Positions 36,539 to 44,500 of a stretch of DNA of 64,000 bases are shown here, piece by piece. Numbering within the stretch: the stretch's first letter is position 1; the number at the start of each line of letters is the position of its first letter. This DNA comes from Hahellaceae bacterium (GTDB lineage: Bacteria > Pseudomonadota > Gammaproteobacteria > Pseudomonadales > Oleiphilaceae). The position numbers and the translations under genes are program-made. The notes under the pieces were generated by a model, which saw only the letters and a list, made by a program, of their open reading frames with translations, made no database searches and had not been told where the DNA came from. Location of the stretch: positions 124,001 to 188,000 of the forward strand of contig JADGDV010000002.1 of the NCBI GenBank assembly GCA_016744695.1, given 5' to 3'.

Positions 36539-38038
36539 TTGAGATATTTTAACTTAACAAGTAGCTTAGTTTTATTTGCTGCACTTTTTGCCGTTTTAGG
36601 TGATACGCTGGTAAACCTTTCTAGCCGATGGCTAAAAATGGATGAGTCTTATTCTCACGGGTTTTTGGTAGTCGGCATTGTTATCTATTTAATTTTATTA
36701 GAAAAAGAAAAGCTTAAGAATATAGTTTCATCTCCGTCTATTTTAGCGGTAATCGGGCTTTTTGTTACAACCCTTCTTTTCTCTGCTTGCCAAAAACTGG
36801 GCATTGATGTTTTAGAGGAGCTGTTTGTACCTATTATTATTTGGCTGGCTTTTACTGCGTTGTTCGGTTGGGCCTTAGGGCGAATATTATTGACCCCTCT
36901 ATTATTCTTATATTTTGCGATCCCATTCTGGGACTACCTAGCTTACCCCCTTCAGTTGTTAACCGTTTTTATAAATGAATATCTATTTATAATCTTTTCT
37001 ATTGATGCCGTTATAGAAGGTGTGTTTGTAACATTACCGGGCATTGGTGTTTTTGAAGTGGCGCACGGTTGCTCTGGGTTACGCTATTTAATTGTTGGCT
37101 TAACGATTACTTGTTTATTTGCAATATTAAACCTTCGTCAATGGAAGTACCGAATACTCTTGGTTTCAATCGCTTTGGTTTTTAGTTTGGCAGCTAACTG
37201 GATAAGAGTCTTCTTATTAATATTTATTGGTTATAAGACAAATATGACCTCTTCATTGATCGACGATCATGAGTTTTTTGGCTGGATTATATTTGCATTA
37301 TCACTTATTCCTGTGTTTTTCATTGCCAATCGTATACAGCGTATTGATAATTTGTCTGAAGTAAACCTTGATACTGAGTCTGTACCAGCTAAATCAACAA
37401 TGCGTACCTCTTTAATTGCACTCAGCTTCACTGTAATGGGTTTGATGCTTCCATATGCTGCTTTTCAATTGAGTACAGTTTCTGAGGGTGCCCAGTCATC
37501 AAACTTTAGACCGGCTACTCTTGTAGGTGGTTGGAAGAAATTAGCTGTGAATATAGGTGAAACGTCATTTTCAAAAATGAAAGGTTTTTCACATAAGCAT
37601 ATAAATAATTATTATGACTCTAGTAATAATATTCTTTCATTGAATTTTTATGTGTATCCGGCCCAGTCTCCAGGTAAGGAGCTTATACAGTATTCGAATA
37701 AAGTAATTGATAATCAACGTTGGAATATTTCAAGAAAAGAAAATATAGAAGTGAATGGGGCTCCTTTTGTTCTAGCGGAGCTTAGAGGCCGTGATACAGA
37801 TCGTTTATATCTTGTTTTGTATTCTTACTATGTATCTGGCTCTCTATATAATGATCGCGTATTAGCTAAACTGGGTGGGTTGAAGGGGCTCGTTAATAGC
37901 CGTTACGATGGAAGTTTGATTTTATTAAGTCGTTCCTGTGATTTGAGTTGTGAGCAAGCTGAAAGTAGCTTACGTAGTCTTTTAAGAGAAAATGTGGCTT
38001 CCCTTACGAGCTCAATAGATAGTTCCTTAGATCTATAA
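36539..38038 (+). CDS. xrtA: Exosortase A fused to an EpsI domain
   Basis: XrtA is an inner-membrane cysteine protease/transpeptidase that recognises the PEP-CTERM sorting signal. I place the start at a TTG (36539) with AAGGAA 6 bases upstream; the longer frame from 36509 has no ribosome site. In the 499-residue product about eight membrane helices fill residues 1-265. The putative catalytic residues are Cys178 (AHGCSGLRYL), Arg223 (ANWIRV) and His244 (DDHEFFGW). After a helix near 290-310 the C-terminal EpsI domain begins with GGWKKL. The gene ends the glycosyltransferase run and stands 205 bp before the PEP-CTERM gene, its likely substrate. Confidence 0.93.
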   Translation: MRYFNLTSSLVLFAALFAVLGDTLVNLSSRWLKMDESYSHGFLVVGIVIYLILLEKEKLKNIVSSPSILAVIGLFVTTLLFSACQKLGIDVLEELFVPIIIWLAFTALFGWALGRILLTPLLFLYFAIPFWDYLAYPLQLLTVFINEYLFIIFSIDAVIEGVFVTLPGIGVFEVAHGCSGLRYLIVGLTITCLFAILNLRQWKYRILLVSIALVFSLAANWIRVFLLIFIGYKTNMTSSLIDDHEFFGWIIFALSLIPVFFIANRIQRIDNLSEVNLDTESVPAKSTMRTSLIALSFTVMGLMLPYAAFQLSTVSEGAQSSNFRPATLVGGWKKLAVNIGETSFSKMKGFSHKHINNYYDSSNNILSLNFYVYPAQSPGKELIQYSNKVIDNQRWNISRKENIEVNGAPFVLAELRGRDTDRLYLVLYSYYVSGSLYNDRVLAKLGGLKGLVNSRYDGSLILLSRSCDLSCEQAESSLRSLLRENVASLTSSIDSSLDL

Positions 38039-38171
38039 TTATTGTAATAAAAAATTATAAATTCTGTTTTATTACTAATGTGTCGATATTTTTTACGATA
38101 CATGTTTTTTTCATTGTTAATTTATACTCTTAATTCGTGTAAGCTATTGAAAAATAATTAATTATTTATTG

Positions 38172-38188
38172 TTGGCTTCGGCTTTGCA
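38172..38188 (+). promoter_or_regulatory. Sigma-54 (-24/-12) promoter of the PEP-CTERM gene
   Basis: TTGGCTTCGGCTTTGCA has GG (38174-38175) and GC (38186-38187) exactly 10 bp apart, within TGGC and TTGC. This matches the sigma-54 consensus TGGCAC-N5-TTGC. Transcription should start near 38199, 45 bases before the ATG. PrsR, encoded nearby, is a sigma-54-dependent activator, so this promoter fits control by PrsK/PrsR. Confidence 0.75.
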
Positions 38189-38243
38189 TTATTTATACTC
38201 GAAAGGTTTGAATATAAATAATTTATAAATTGGGGATATAGTT

Positions 38244-38873
38244 ATGTTAAGGAAAGCAGCTTTAGTTTGCGCAGTAAGCGCTATGATGGTTCCAGCAATT
38301 GCCAATGCTGGGTTTGTAATTAATGGTGGTACTGCCGGTCAAATTGGTGATTTTAATGCACCTGGTCATGACTCTAAGATAGATAATGATGTAGTGATTG
38401 CCGAGTTTGGTGCTGGAACTGTTTTAAATGGTTTCTTTGGTGCTAACATCACTATCGACCAAGATACTTCATTAAATTTTGAATTTGTTGGTAAAGAAGC
38501 TGGTTATACAACGACTTTTTCTTTTGCTGGAAATAGCTTCACTAACAATGATGCAAAAGGCACTTCATTTAATGTTATGAATCTTCTTGCTAGCTCTTTG
38601 TTAGACTTTAAGTTTGATGTTACAGAAAATGGTGCATCTGTAACTAACGGCGCAAACAATAATAGCATAACAAGTGGTTTTGCTGACTTTTGGGTTATGC
38701 AAGAGCTAGACGGTTCTTTGTTAATCGCATTTGATGATGGCGGTGCAAACCCTGATGACGATAACCATGATGATATGGTAATTCGTATTTCTCAAGTGCC
38801 TGAGCCAGGTACATTGGGTTTAATTGGATTAGGTTTAGTTGCAGCAGGTGCAGCACGTCGTAAGACAGCTTAA
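38244..38873 (+). CDS. PEP-CTERM sorting-domain protein
   Basis: The 209-residue protein is a probable exosortase A substrate. A Sec signal peptide (about 1-22, ending IANA) is followed by a polar, Asn/Asp/Gly-rich body without recognised domain. The tail is a complete PEP-CTERM signal: VPEPGTLGLIGLGLVAAGAA then RRKTA, that is PEP motif, hydrophobic helix and basic end. The family is thought to be cut after PEP and attached to or released with the polysaccharide; in floc-forming bacteria such proteins are needed for aggregation. A sigma-54 promoter precedes it and an intrinsic terminator follows, so it is its own unit. Confidence 0.93.
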   Translation: MLRKAALVCAVSAMMVPAIANAGFVINGGTAGQIGDFNAPGHDSKIDNDVVIAEFGAGTVLNGFFGANITIDQDTSLNFEFVGKEAGYTTTFSFAGNSFTNNDAKGTSFNVMNLLASSLLDFKFDVTENGASVTNGANNNSITSGFADFWVMQELDGSLLIAFDDGGANPDDDNHDDMVIRISQVPEPGTLGLIGLGLVAAGAARRKTA

Positions 38874-38886
38874 TTTAATGTTTATT

Positions 38887-38912
38887 AAAGGCATTACTTA
38901 GGTAATGCCTTT
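38887..38912 (+). terminator. Intrinsic terminator of the PEP-CTERM gene
   Basis: AAAGGCATTAC (38887-38897) pairs perfectly with GTAATGCCTTT (38902-38912) around a 4-base loop. A T-rich stretch (TAATTACTTCTTTTTTT) follows. It starts 13 bp after the stop codon. Confidence 0.85.
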
Positions 38913-39000
38913 TAATTACTTCTTTTTTTACCCTCGTACCTTCTAGTTAATCGATTTCATTTCTAATAAATATATATCCTGCCAAGTAATATGCAATGCT

Positions 39001-39240
39001 CTATTTTTTATTTAAAGAATGAGCCCATGCTTTCATATCTTCGTGGGAAATAAACCCACCTTTGTCTGCTGCTATTTTAGCTTCTTGTATTTGTTTGAGC
39101 CTTAATGCTCTTGCCGAAATATAAGTACCTAGTACTTCTGCAGACAATGAGGATTTAGAGCGTTTAGTGGCTTTAGCTAAAAACTCTAAGTCTTCTTTAA
39201 CGTCTTCTTCTAAACGAAGTGAAAAAGGTGAGGATATCAT
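39001..39240 (-). CDS. Orphan ribbon-helix-helix antitoxin (ParD/CopG-like)
   Basis: The 79-residue protein has FSLRLEEDVKEDLEFLAKAT (strand and helix) and KSSLSAEVLGTYISARALRLKQIQEA, with a C-terminal ADKGGFISHEDMKAWAHSL typical of ParD-like antitoxins that bind ParE toxins. No toxin gene follows in the 88 bp to the PEP-CTERM terminator, so the partner is missing. An AAGAGG element precedes the ATG by 9 bases. A perfect 10-bp inverted repeat just upstream is a likely operator for the protein itself. Confidence 0.8.
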   Translation of the reverse strand: MISSPFSLRLEEDVKEDLEFLAKATKRSKSSLSAEVLGTYISARALRLKQIQEAKIAADKGGFISHEDMKAWAHSLNKK

Positions 39241-39264
39241 TGTGTATACCTCTTAATTATTTAT

Positions 39265-39290
39265 GTATACATATAACTACATATGTATAC
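39265..39290. promoter_or_regulatory. Perfect inverted-repeat operator upstream of the orphan antitoxin
   Basis: GTATACATAT (39265-39274) and ATATGTATAC (39281-39290) are perfect complements 6 bases apart. A further GTATAC half-site occurs at 39244-39249. The spacing and the position 25-50 bp before the antitoxin ATG suit binding by two ribbon-helix-helix dimers. Confidence 0.65.
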
Positions 39291-39307
39291 TATTTTAAAC
39301 TAGTTAG

Positions 39308-39449
39308 TGCCCATCCTGAAACGACTGTCATTCCCGCGCACCCCAGGGTACTCTGCGGGGATCCATGATTCGAAACTGCGCTAAAACACTGGATCCCCGC
39401 CTTCGCGAGGATGACGAAAAAGTATAAATACGGTGTTTCAGGATAGGCA
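39308..39449. mobile_element. MITE-like element with 8-bp target duplication
   Basis: The 142-bp element begins TGCCCATCCTGAAAC and ends GTTTCAGGATAGGCA: 15-bp terminal inverted repeats with one mismatch. It is flanked by CTAGTTAG on both sides (39300-39307 and 39450-39457), a perfect 8-bp target duplication. Inside is a second imperfect palindrome, GTCATTCCCGCG...GCGGGGATCCA against TGGATCCCCGC...GAGGATGAC, a type I recall as widely dispersed in proteobacteria. There is no transposase gene, so it must be moved in trans. A 74-codon minus-strand frame across it is not a gene. Confidence 0.85.
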
Positions 39450-39525
39450 CTAGTTAGAATACTACTTGGCTTAACGCTAGGGCAGAAAATTATTTCTGCT
39501 TTTGAATTTTTCATGGTTTTATCGG

Positions 39526-39816
39526 TTATATGCCAACGGCTTGTAATGGTTGGATATGGTTCTCTGGGCGATTTACAGATAAATCATGAACTGATTGTAA
39601 GTTAAGCCAGAACTCAGGACTTGTATTAAAAGACTCAGATAATAACCATGCCGTTTCTGGCGTTACCCCTCGTTTTCCACGAATAATTTCATTAATACGC
39701 TGAGTAGGAATACCTAAGTGCATTGCTAATGCTTTTTGTGTCACTTTAAGTGGCTCAAGAAACTCTTTGAGTAAGATAATACCTGGATGTGTCGCAATTC
39801 TATTGGTAGGAATCAT
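39526..39816 (-). CDS. higA: HigA-type antitoxin
   Basis: The 96-residue protein has the HigA opening RIATHPGIILLKEFLEPLKVT and a helix-turn-helix, QKALAMHLGIPTQRINEIIRGKRGV (about 27-51), followed by TPETAWLLSESFNTSPEFWLNLQ. It binds and neutralises HigB and usually represses the operon. It is the second gene, 14 bp after higB, the characteristic toxin-first order of this type. The MITE lies about 70 bp beyond its 3' end. Confidence 0.92.
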   Translation of the reverse strand: MIPTNRIATHPGIILLKEFLEPLKVTQKALAMHLGIPTQRINEIIRGKRGVTPETAWLLSESFNTSPEFWLNLQSVHDLSVNRPENHIQPLQAVGI

Positions 39817-39830
39817 AATTCACCTCGTCT

Positions 39831-40121
39831 TTAGTGGTAGTCCACAATCTGAACATCATGAGCTGCATTTGACTCCCAGCGGAATACAATACGCCATTGA
39901 GAATTTACACGGATACTATGAAATCCATTTAAATCACCTTTAAGCAGCTCAAGTCTATTACCAGGCGGTGATTTAAGATCATCTATGTTTTGTGCTGCAT
40001 TTATAACATCAAGTTTATACAAGGCTGTTTCATGAATTTGGTTGGGAAGCTTACGTACCCATCGACTTGAAATGCCATGAAATAAATCTGAGGTTGTTTT
40101 GTCGCCAAATGAAATAATCAT
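39831..40121 (-). CDS. higB: HigB-type toxin (RelE superfamily)
   Basis: The 96-residue protein has the HigB pattern: a FGDKTTSDLFHG opening, KLPNQIHETALYKLDVINAA in the helical part, LKGDLNGFHSIRVNSQWRIVFRWE in the core strands, and VQIVDYH at the end, with the catalytic-region His. HigB cuts mRNA during translation. The gene has every expected motif and no disruption. It lies in the accessory stretch between the PEP-CTERM gene and prsT, with a decayed carbamoyltransferase immediately upstream. Confidence 0.92.
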   Translation of the reverse strand: MIISFGDKTTSDLFHGISSRWVRKLPNQIHETALYKLDVINAAQNIDDLKSPPGNRLELLKGDLNGFHSIRVNSQWRIVFRWESNAAHDVQIVDYH

Positions 40122-40205
40122 TCGCCAATAATATCGAATACACGGTATTCATGCAATATATTTTGAGTTCCTTGGCTCATATTGGCCGATTTTGGATGGG
40201 TAAAC

Positions 40206-41124
40206 TTAATCAAGACTAAATGAAATAGCACTAAATATATCTGTTAAGGCCTTACTTTGTGCTTTTTTGTCGATAATAAAGTTACCCAGCACTAAGTAGT
40301 CCATACCCGTTCTCATGAAGCAGCTTAACGCGTCTTCAGGTGTACAAACAATGGGTTCGCCTCTTACATTGAATGAGGTGTTAACAAGCACTGCGCAGCC
40401 TGTTAGGGCGTCAAATTCGGTTAATAGTTGAAAGAATGCTTTGTTGTTTGTGTCGTCAACGGTTTGTACCCGTGCGGTATAGTCTACGTGGGTAACCGCG
40501 GGTATGGTTGATCGTGTTTCTTGGATCCTTGGGCCGAATTCCATTTTACCTTGAAACCAGCCTACAACATTACCGTTGGCTATGAGTTGTGCGGTTGTTT
40601 TTGCTACGTCGGATGTTGGGTGTTCTGCATAGGATAGTGCTCCGCCGTCATCGCCTGCGGCGGGTTGAATCCAAATATTTTCAATGCAGGTGTTGTCTAC
40701 TATTTTTCCGTTGGCGACACAGTTAAGGGCGACACCGCCGGCTAAGCATAGGTTTGTTGTATTGCTGAGTGTGGCGGCATGATTAATAATTTTAAAAATT
40801 ATTTGCTCAGTCACTTTTTGAATAGAAGCGGCTACATCCATGTGAAACTGTGTGAGCTCAGACTCTGGTTCACGCCTGGCTTGGCCAAGTAGTGTGTCGA
40901 ATGCTTGGTTGGTCATTTTTAAGCCGGTGCAAAAATCAAAATAGCGTAAATCTAAACGAAATGAGCCGTCTGCTTTTATATCAAGTACGTTGTTTTCAAT
41001 TAAATCAACGTATTTGGCTTCGCCATAGGGGGCTAGGCCCATCATTTTATACTCCCCCGAATTAACTTTAAAGCCGAGGAAATAGGTAAAAGCCGTTGAC
41101 TAGAAGAGCGGCTGCCGAGTCATG
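40206..41124 (-). pseudogene. Decayed carbamoyltransferase (NodU/CmcH family) with several deletions
   Basis: Intact members have about 550-600 residues and transfer a carbamoyl group to sugars. Here only pieces remain. HDSAAALLVNG, the N-terminal family motif, is at about 41124-41092. It is joined by deletion and frame change to TAFTYFLGFKVNSGEYK. An open stretch of 279 codons from 41045 follows, with MMGLAPYGEAKY, LCLAGGVALNCVANGK and GWFQGKMEFGPR. Another deletion joins GPR to STIPAVTHVD, removing the usual catalytic and substrate block. The end NTSFNVRGEPIVCTPEDA is intact. It cannot be functional. Its outer edge abuts the displaced prsT tail at 41126. Confidence 0.88.
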
Positions 41125-41125
41125 C

Positions 41126-41243
41126 TAGAAAGCGGAAATACCTAGAATAATGGTGTTTCCGCTTTTATTGTTGCTCATCCGTGATATTGCCTATTTAAAG
41201 AAAATCGCTTTAAGCACTGATTTTATTTCATTAGATTTAGCTT
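41126..41243 (-). pseudogene. Displaced duplicate of the prsT 3' end and its terminator
   Basis: Read on the minus strand, 41243-41192 encodes AKSNEIKSVLKAIFFK and a stop, against AESSKIKSVFK at the true prsT end. The following hairpin copy (41128-41165) matches the prsT terminator. By hand, 51 of 61 bases match between 41126-41186 and 41700-41760. The base change in one arm (GCGG for GCGA) is balanced by the change in the other (CCGC for TCGC), so the hairpin is preserved. There is no upstream prsT sequence, so it is a remnant. Confidence 0.82.
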
Positions 41244-41344
41244 GTTACTTTCTGTTTTTGGCTAAATCATTCTTTGATCAGGTACGCTTTTAGGATGGTG
41301 TTTTTGGGTTTCTGCCACTACCAGATCAAATGCCACTGCAAACA

Positions 41345-41551
41345 TTAATGTGCCACCGGGTCGTTTTTAATGCGGGAATATCGATATTCAATATTTTCAC
41401 CTGTCTCTGCAACCTGGATCAATAGTAACCAGTCATTGTTTTCTAACGGGCGAATGGGAGACATGACCTTATAAGCCGGACCAAGTTCACCAAACTGACG
41501 GAATTCCCCTAGTATTTCTGGTGATGGAAAGTTTTGGTTCAACATAAACAC
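41345..41551 (-). CDS. DUF5397-like small protein
   Basis: The 68-residue protein reads FGELGPAYKVMSPIRPLENNDWLLLIQVAETGENIEYRYSRI across its middle and ends DPVAH. It resembles the DUF5397 family, whose members are small and of unknown role. An AGAGGTG element precedes the ATG by about 4 bases. It sits alone between the true prsT end and the displaced copy of that end, so it arrived within the duplicated segment. An antitoxin-like role is possible given the company but is not shown. Confidence 0.65.
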   Translation of the reverse strand: MFMLNQNFPSPEILGEFRQFGELGPAYKVMSPIRPLENNDWLLLIQVAETGENIEYRYSRIKNDPVAH

Positions 41552-41702
41552 CTCTATAAGATTATTAAAACCTCATGTAATAGTAATCAATTGATAACTT
41601 CATTTCAAGAATGCAATAATATGCACAGCCTCTTCCACCAAACAAGTACCGAGTAGTTCATATCATTTTTTATGAAACTGGCCGTTGCAGAATTAATAAT
41701 AG

Positions 41703-41739
41703 AAAGCGAAAATACCCAGTAATATGGTATTTTCGCTTT
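41703..41739 (-). terminator. Terminator of prsT
   Basis: AAAGCGAAAATACC (41703-41716) pairs perfectly with GGTATTTTCGCTTT (41726-41739), a 14-bp stem around a 9-base loop. It lies 38 bp beyond the prsT stop. The minus-strand sequence after the stem is T-rich but broken (CTATTATTAATT). A second copy stands at 41128-41165. Confidence 0.75.
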
Positions 41740-41776
41740 TATTATTGCTTGTCCGTGATAAACCTATAGATAGCGG

Positions 41777-44485
41777 TTATTTAAACACTGATTTAATTTT
41801 ACTAGATTCAGCTATATTCCCCTGAGCCTCGTAAACCTCAGCTAAGTGCATAGCAATTTCTTTAACTTTTGGGGCTAGTTTGTAGGCTTTTTCAAGAATA
41901 CTGACACTTTCATTAAGCTTGTCGTTTTTATATAGAATCCATCCATAAGTGTCAGCTACTGCTGCTGAATCTGGCTTGAGATCAAAGGCTTTCTTAGCGG
42001 TTGATTCTGCTGCACTATGGTTAGTTTCAAAATATAACCAAGCAAGGTTATTTAATGAAATAACGTCATTTGAGTTTTTAGCCGCTAGCTTTTCATACAA
42101 GTTTATTGCTTTCTGTTTTTGGTTTGAACTTTGATAATGTATCGCTAGTAAGCTCATTGCTCTTGAGCTTTCTGGTGAGGCTTTGTTCCATTCTTCTAAA
42201 TGAGTGAGTGCTTTAGTGTTTTTCTTAGCCGATTTTAATGAATTATAGATTTTTGTATTTATTTTATCGCTGTTCTTTTTTGCTTTAGCTAGGGTGTAGC
42301 TATCTGCTGCTCGTGCGAAGTCTTTGGTACTTAAGTAATAGTCACCCTCAAATTCGTAGGGAATATCTGAGTCAGAGTGAGTTATTTTTAATTCATGTAA
42401 CGTATCGATGGCATCGCTTGTGTTATCAAGTTTTAGATGCACGCTTGCGAGAAGAAGGCCTATTTTCAAGCTATTTGCTTGAGCTTCTCTTGCTTCTTTC
42501 GCTAGCTTGAGGGCCTCTGCTAAATCGTTATTTTTAATCGCTGCTTGCACACCTATGCCATAAATAGCCTCAATGGCTGGTTGTAACTTTTTATTATCTT
42601 CGATGTTTTCGCTTAGCTTGCTTGTGATTTCTAGTGCCGAAGTCATATTACCTTTGCGTGCATAAAGCTCAGCAATTGCAAGTTGCAAGATTTTTATATC
42701 AGGTTGTTTTGTAGAAAGCTCATTTAAAAACTGTAAAGTGTCGTCATCCGATTTATTTATATTACTCAAAGAGAGGTATCGGGTAAGCATTGTACTGCTG
42801 CCAGGTTTTATGCTTACTGCTGTTTTAAGTGTGTTTAACGCTTCTACAGGCTTCTTAAGTTCCACTTGTACATTGGCTAGCAGCGCCAGTGACGGAATAT
42901 TGGTGTTGTCTTTTTTGATTGCTTGCTTTAATAATTCTTCTGCTTTATCAAGCTGCTGGTTATACGCAGCCATGCCTGCTTCAGCTATCAATGGCTCAGC
43001 ATTATTTGGGTGCTTCTTTTTCCAGTTGTTAATAATTGATCGAGCTTCTGCTTCTTTTTTGTTTTTTGTATAAATAGCCACTAACTGCATGTTTGCATCG
43101 TGTATATCGGGGGACGAAGCCTCTATAGATTTTAATTGTGAAATGGCTGCTTCTGTATCGCCTGTTTTATTATAATATTTTGCGAGCTTAATCTTAAGGT
43201 TTGAGTTTTTTGGGTTAAGCTTTAATGACTTATTGATATATTCTAAGCCTATTTTAGTGTCGCCTGAGGTTAAAGAGGCTATACCGAAAAGGGCTAGTAA
43301 TTGTGGGTCATTACCTGTTTTGTCTAGCTTAGCAAGCAGTGCTTTAGCTTCTTTGGGCTGTCTTAGCTTTAATTTTGTTGCGGCTAATACCTTGTTAGCT
43401 TCGTCAGAGTTACTGTCTTGAAGATAGCTTGACAGTATATTCTCTGCCTCTACGAAGTCTCCAAGATAATATTTGGTAATGCCAAGAAGAATGCCGCTCT
43501 CTGTATGCCCAGGGGATTGGTCAAGAATAGATTCAAGTTCTGCTTCTGCTTTTTTAAACTCACCATTTTGGAAGTTTTTAACGGCAGACATGTAGGTGCT
43601 TTTAATGGTGCCAGGGCTTGATTTAGATAATACCTCTTCATATACAAAGGCTTCAGCGGCTTTACCTTGCTCTCGAAGTACAACTATTAGGTCTGAGATG
43701 GTTTGGTACTTCTTGAAAGTCATGAGGTCGTAACTACCGATATCTTCAAGGGCTTTTATGTAAGCTTCTTCAGACTCAGCCCAGCGCCTTTCATATTTAG
43801 CAACTTGCGCCTTCCAAAGCCACAGCTCAGGGGAGTTAGGTTCTACTTTTTCTGCATCGCTTATAATTTGTGATGCCTTAGTTAGGTCTTTTTGTAGTAG
43901 TGATATTTTTGAAAGACCTATTAATGCCATTACTGAAGTACTGTCTGCACTTAAGGCTTCGTTCAGGTATGTATCAGCTTGCTCGTATTGCTTTTTTGAA
44001 ATGGCAATATCTGAAAGGAGAACTAATTTATCTACTTTTAACTTGGTATTTGTAGTTGTTACGGAAGAAAGAATTTTTATTGCGTCATCAACTTTTCTTT
44101 GAATAAATAATGACTGAGCTAAAAGTATATACACTTCTTGTTTTAGTACAGTATTGGTTTTTATTTCAGGTGCTTCACTATCAAGAATAGACTGAAACTG
44201 TTTCTCGGCTGAGCGTCCATCACCTGCAATAAGTAGATTCTGGCCAACAATCATGAAAGGTTGAATGCTAGATTGCTGAAGTTCCATTGCGTTTCTTGCT
44301 TCAAGAATAGACGCTTTTAGCTGCCCTTGACGCTGATAAAATTCTGCTTGATCAATATGGCTAAGATATTGTATTTGTTCTTTCGAAGGTTGCTTAGTTG
44401 ATGCTTTATCATTACAACCCGCAAGAATGAATGCTGACAAGGCGAATGGCACTAATAATTTGCTAGGTCGTGTAAAATGTTTCAT
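41777..44485 (-). CDS. prsT: PEP-CTERM system TPR-repeat lipoprotein PrsT
   Basis: The 902-residue protein has a lipoprotein signal (ALSAFILAGC, Cys at about 24) and then many tetratricopeptide repeats to the end, such as AEFYQRQGQLKASILEARNAMEL and NNLAWLYFETNHSAAESTAKKAF. It is the size and type of the PrsT family found beside prsK/prsR in XrtA genomes. It is probably a periplasmic scaffold for protein sorting or polymer export; its exact role is not established. It lies 15 bp downstream of prsR, so the two are co-transcribed. A strong hairpin ends the unit. Confidence 0.93.
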   Translation of the reverse strand: MKHFTRPSKLLVPFALSAFILAGCNDKASTKQPSKEQIQYLSHIDQAEFYQRQGQLKASILEARNAMELQQSSIQPFMIVGQNLLIAGDGRSAEKQFQSILDSEAPEIKTNTVLKQEVYILLAQSLFIQRKVDDAIKILSSVTTTNTKLKVDKLVLLSDIAISKKQYEQADTYLNEALSADSTSVMALIGLSKISLLQKDLTKASQIISDAEKVEPNSPELWLWKAQVAKYERRWAESEEAYIKALEDIGSYDLMTFKKYQTISDLIVVLREQGKAAEAFVYEEVLSKSSPGTIKSTYMSAVKNFQNGEFKKAEAELESILDQSPGHTESGILLGITKYYLGDFVEAENILSSYLQDSNSDEANKVLAATKLKLRQPKEAKALLAKLDKTGNDPQLLALFGIASLTSGDTKIGLEYINKSLKLNPKNSNLKIKLAKYYNKTGDTEAAISQLKSIEASSPDIHDANMQLVAIYTKNKKEAEARSIINNWKKKHPNNAEPLIAEAGMAAYNQQLDKAEELLKQAIKKDNTNIPSLALLANVQVELKKPVEALNTLKTAVSIKPGSSTMLTRYLSLSNINKSDDDTLQFLNELSTKQPDIKILQLAIAELYARKGNMTSALEITSKLSENIEDNKKLQPAIEAIYGIGVQAAIKNNDLAEALKLAKEAREAQANSLKIGLLLASVHLKLDNTSDAIDTLHELKITHSDSDIPYEFEGDYYLSTKDFARAADSYTLAKAKKNSDKINTKIYNSLKSAKKNTKALTHLEEWNKASPESSRAMSLLAIHYQSSNQKQKAINLYEKLAAKNSNDVISLNNLAWLYFETNHSAAESTAKKAFDLKPDSAAVADTYGWILYKNDKLNESVSILEKAYKLAPKVKEIAMHLAEVYEAQGNIAESSKIKSVFK

Positions 44486-44500
44486 TCTATATTCCGTTTA

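Noticed and set aside
39290-39514. 74-codon minus-strand frame across the MITE
   Set aside because: Most of it translates the terminal and inner repeats of the element; no ribosome site and no protein similarity.
41949-43421. Plus-strand open frames antisense to prsT
   Set aside because: They are shadows of a TPR-rich gene with even codon bias. They lack ribosome sites and recognisable domains, and prsT is certain.
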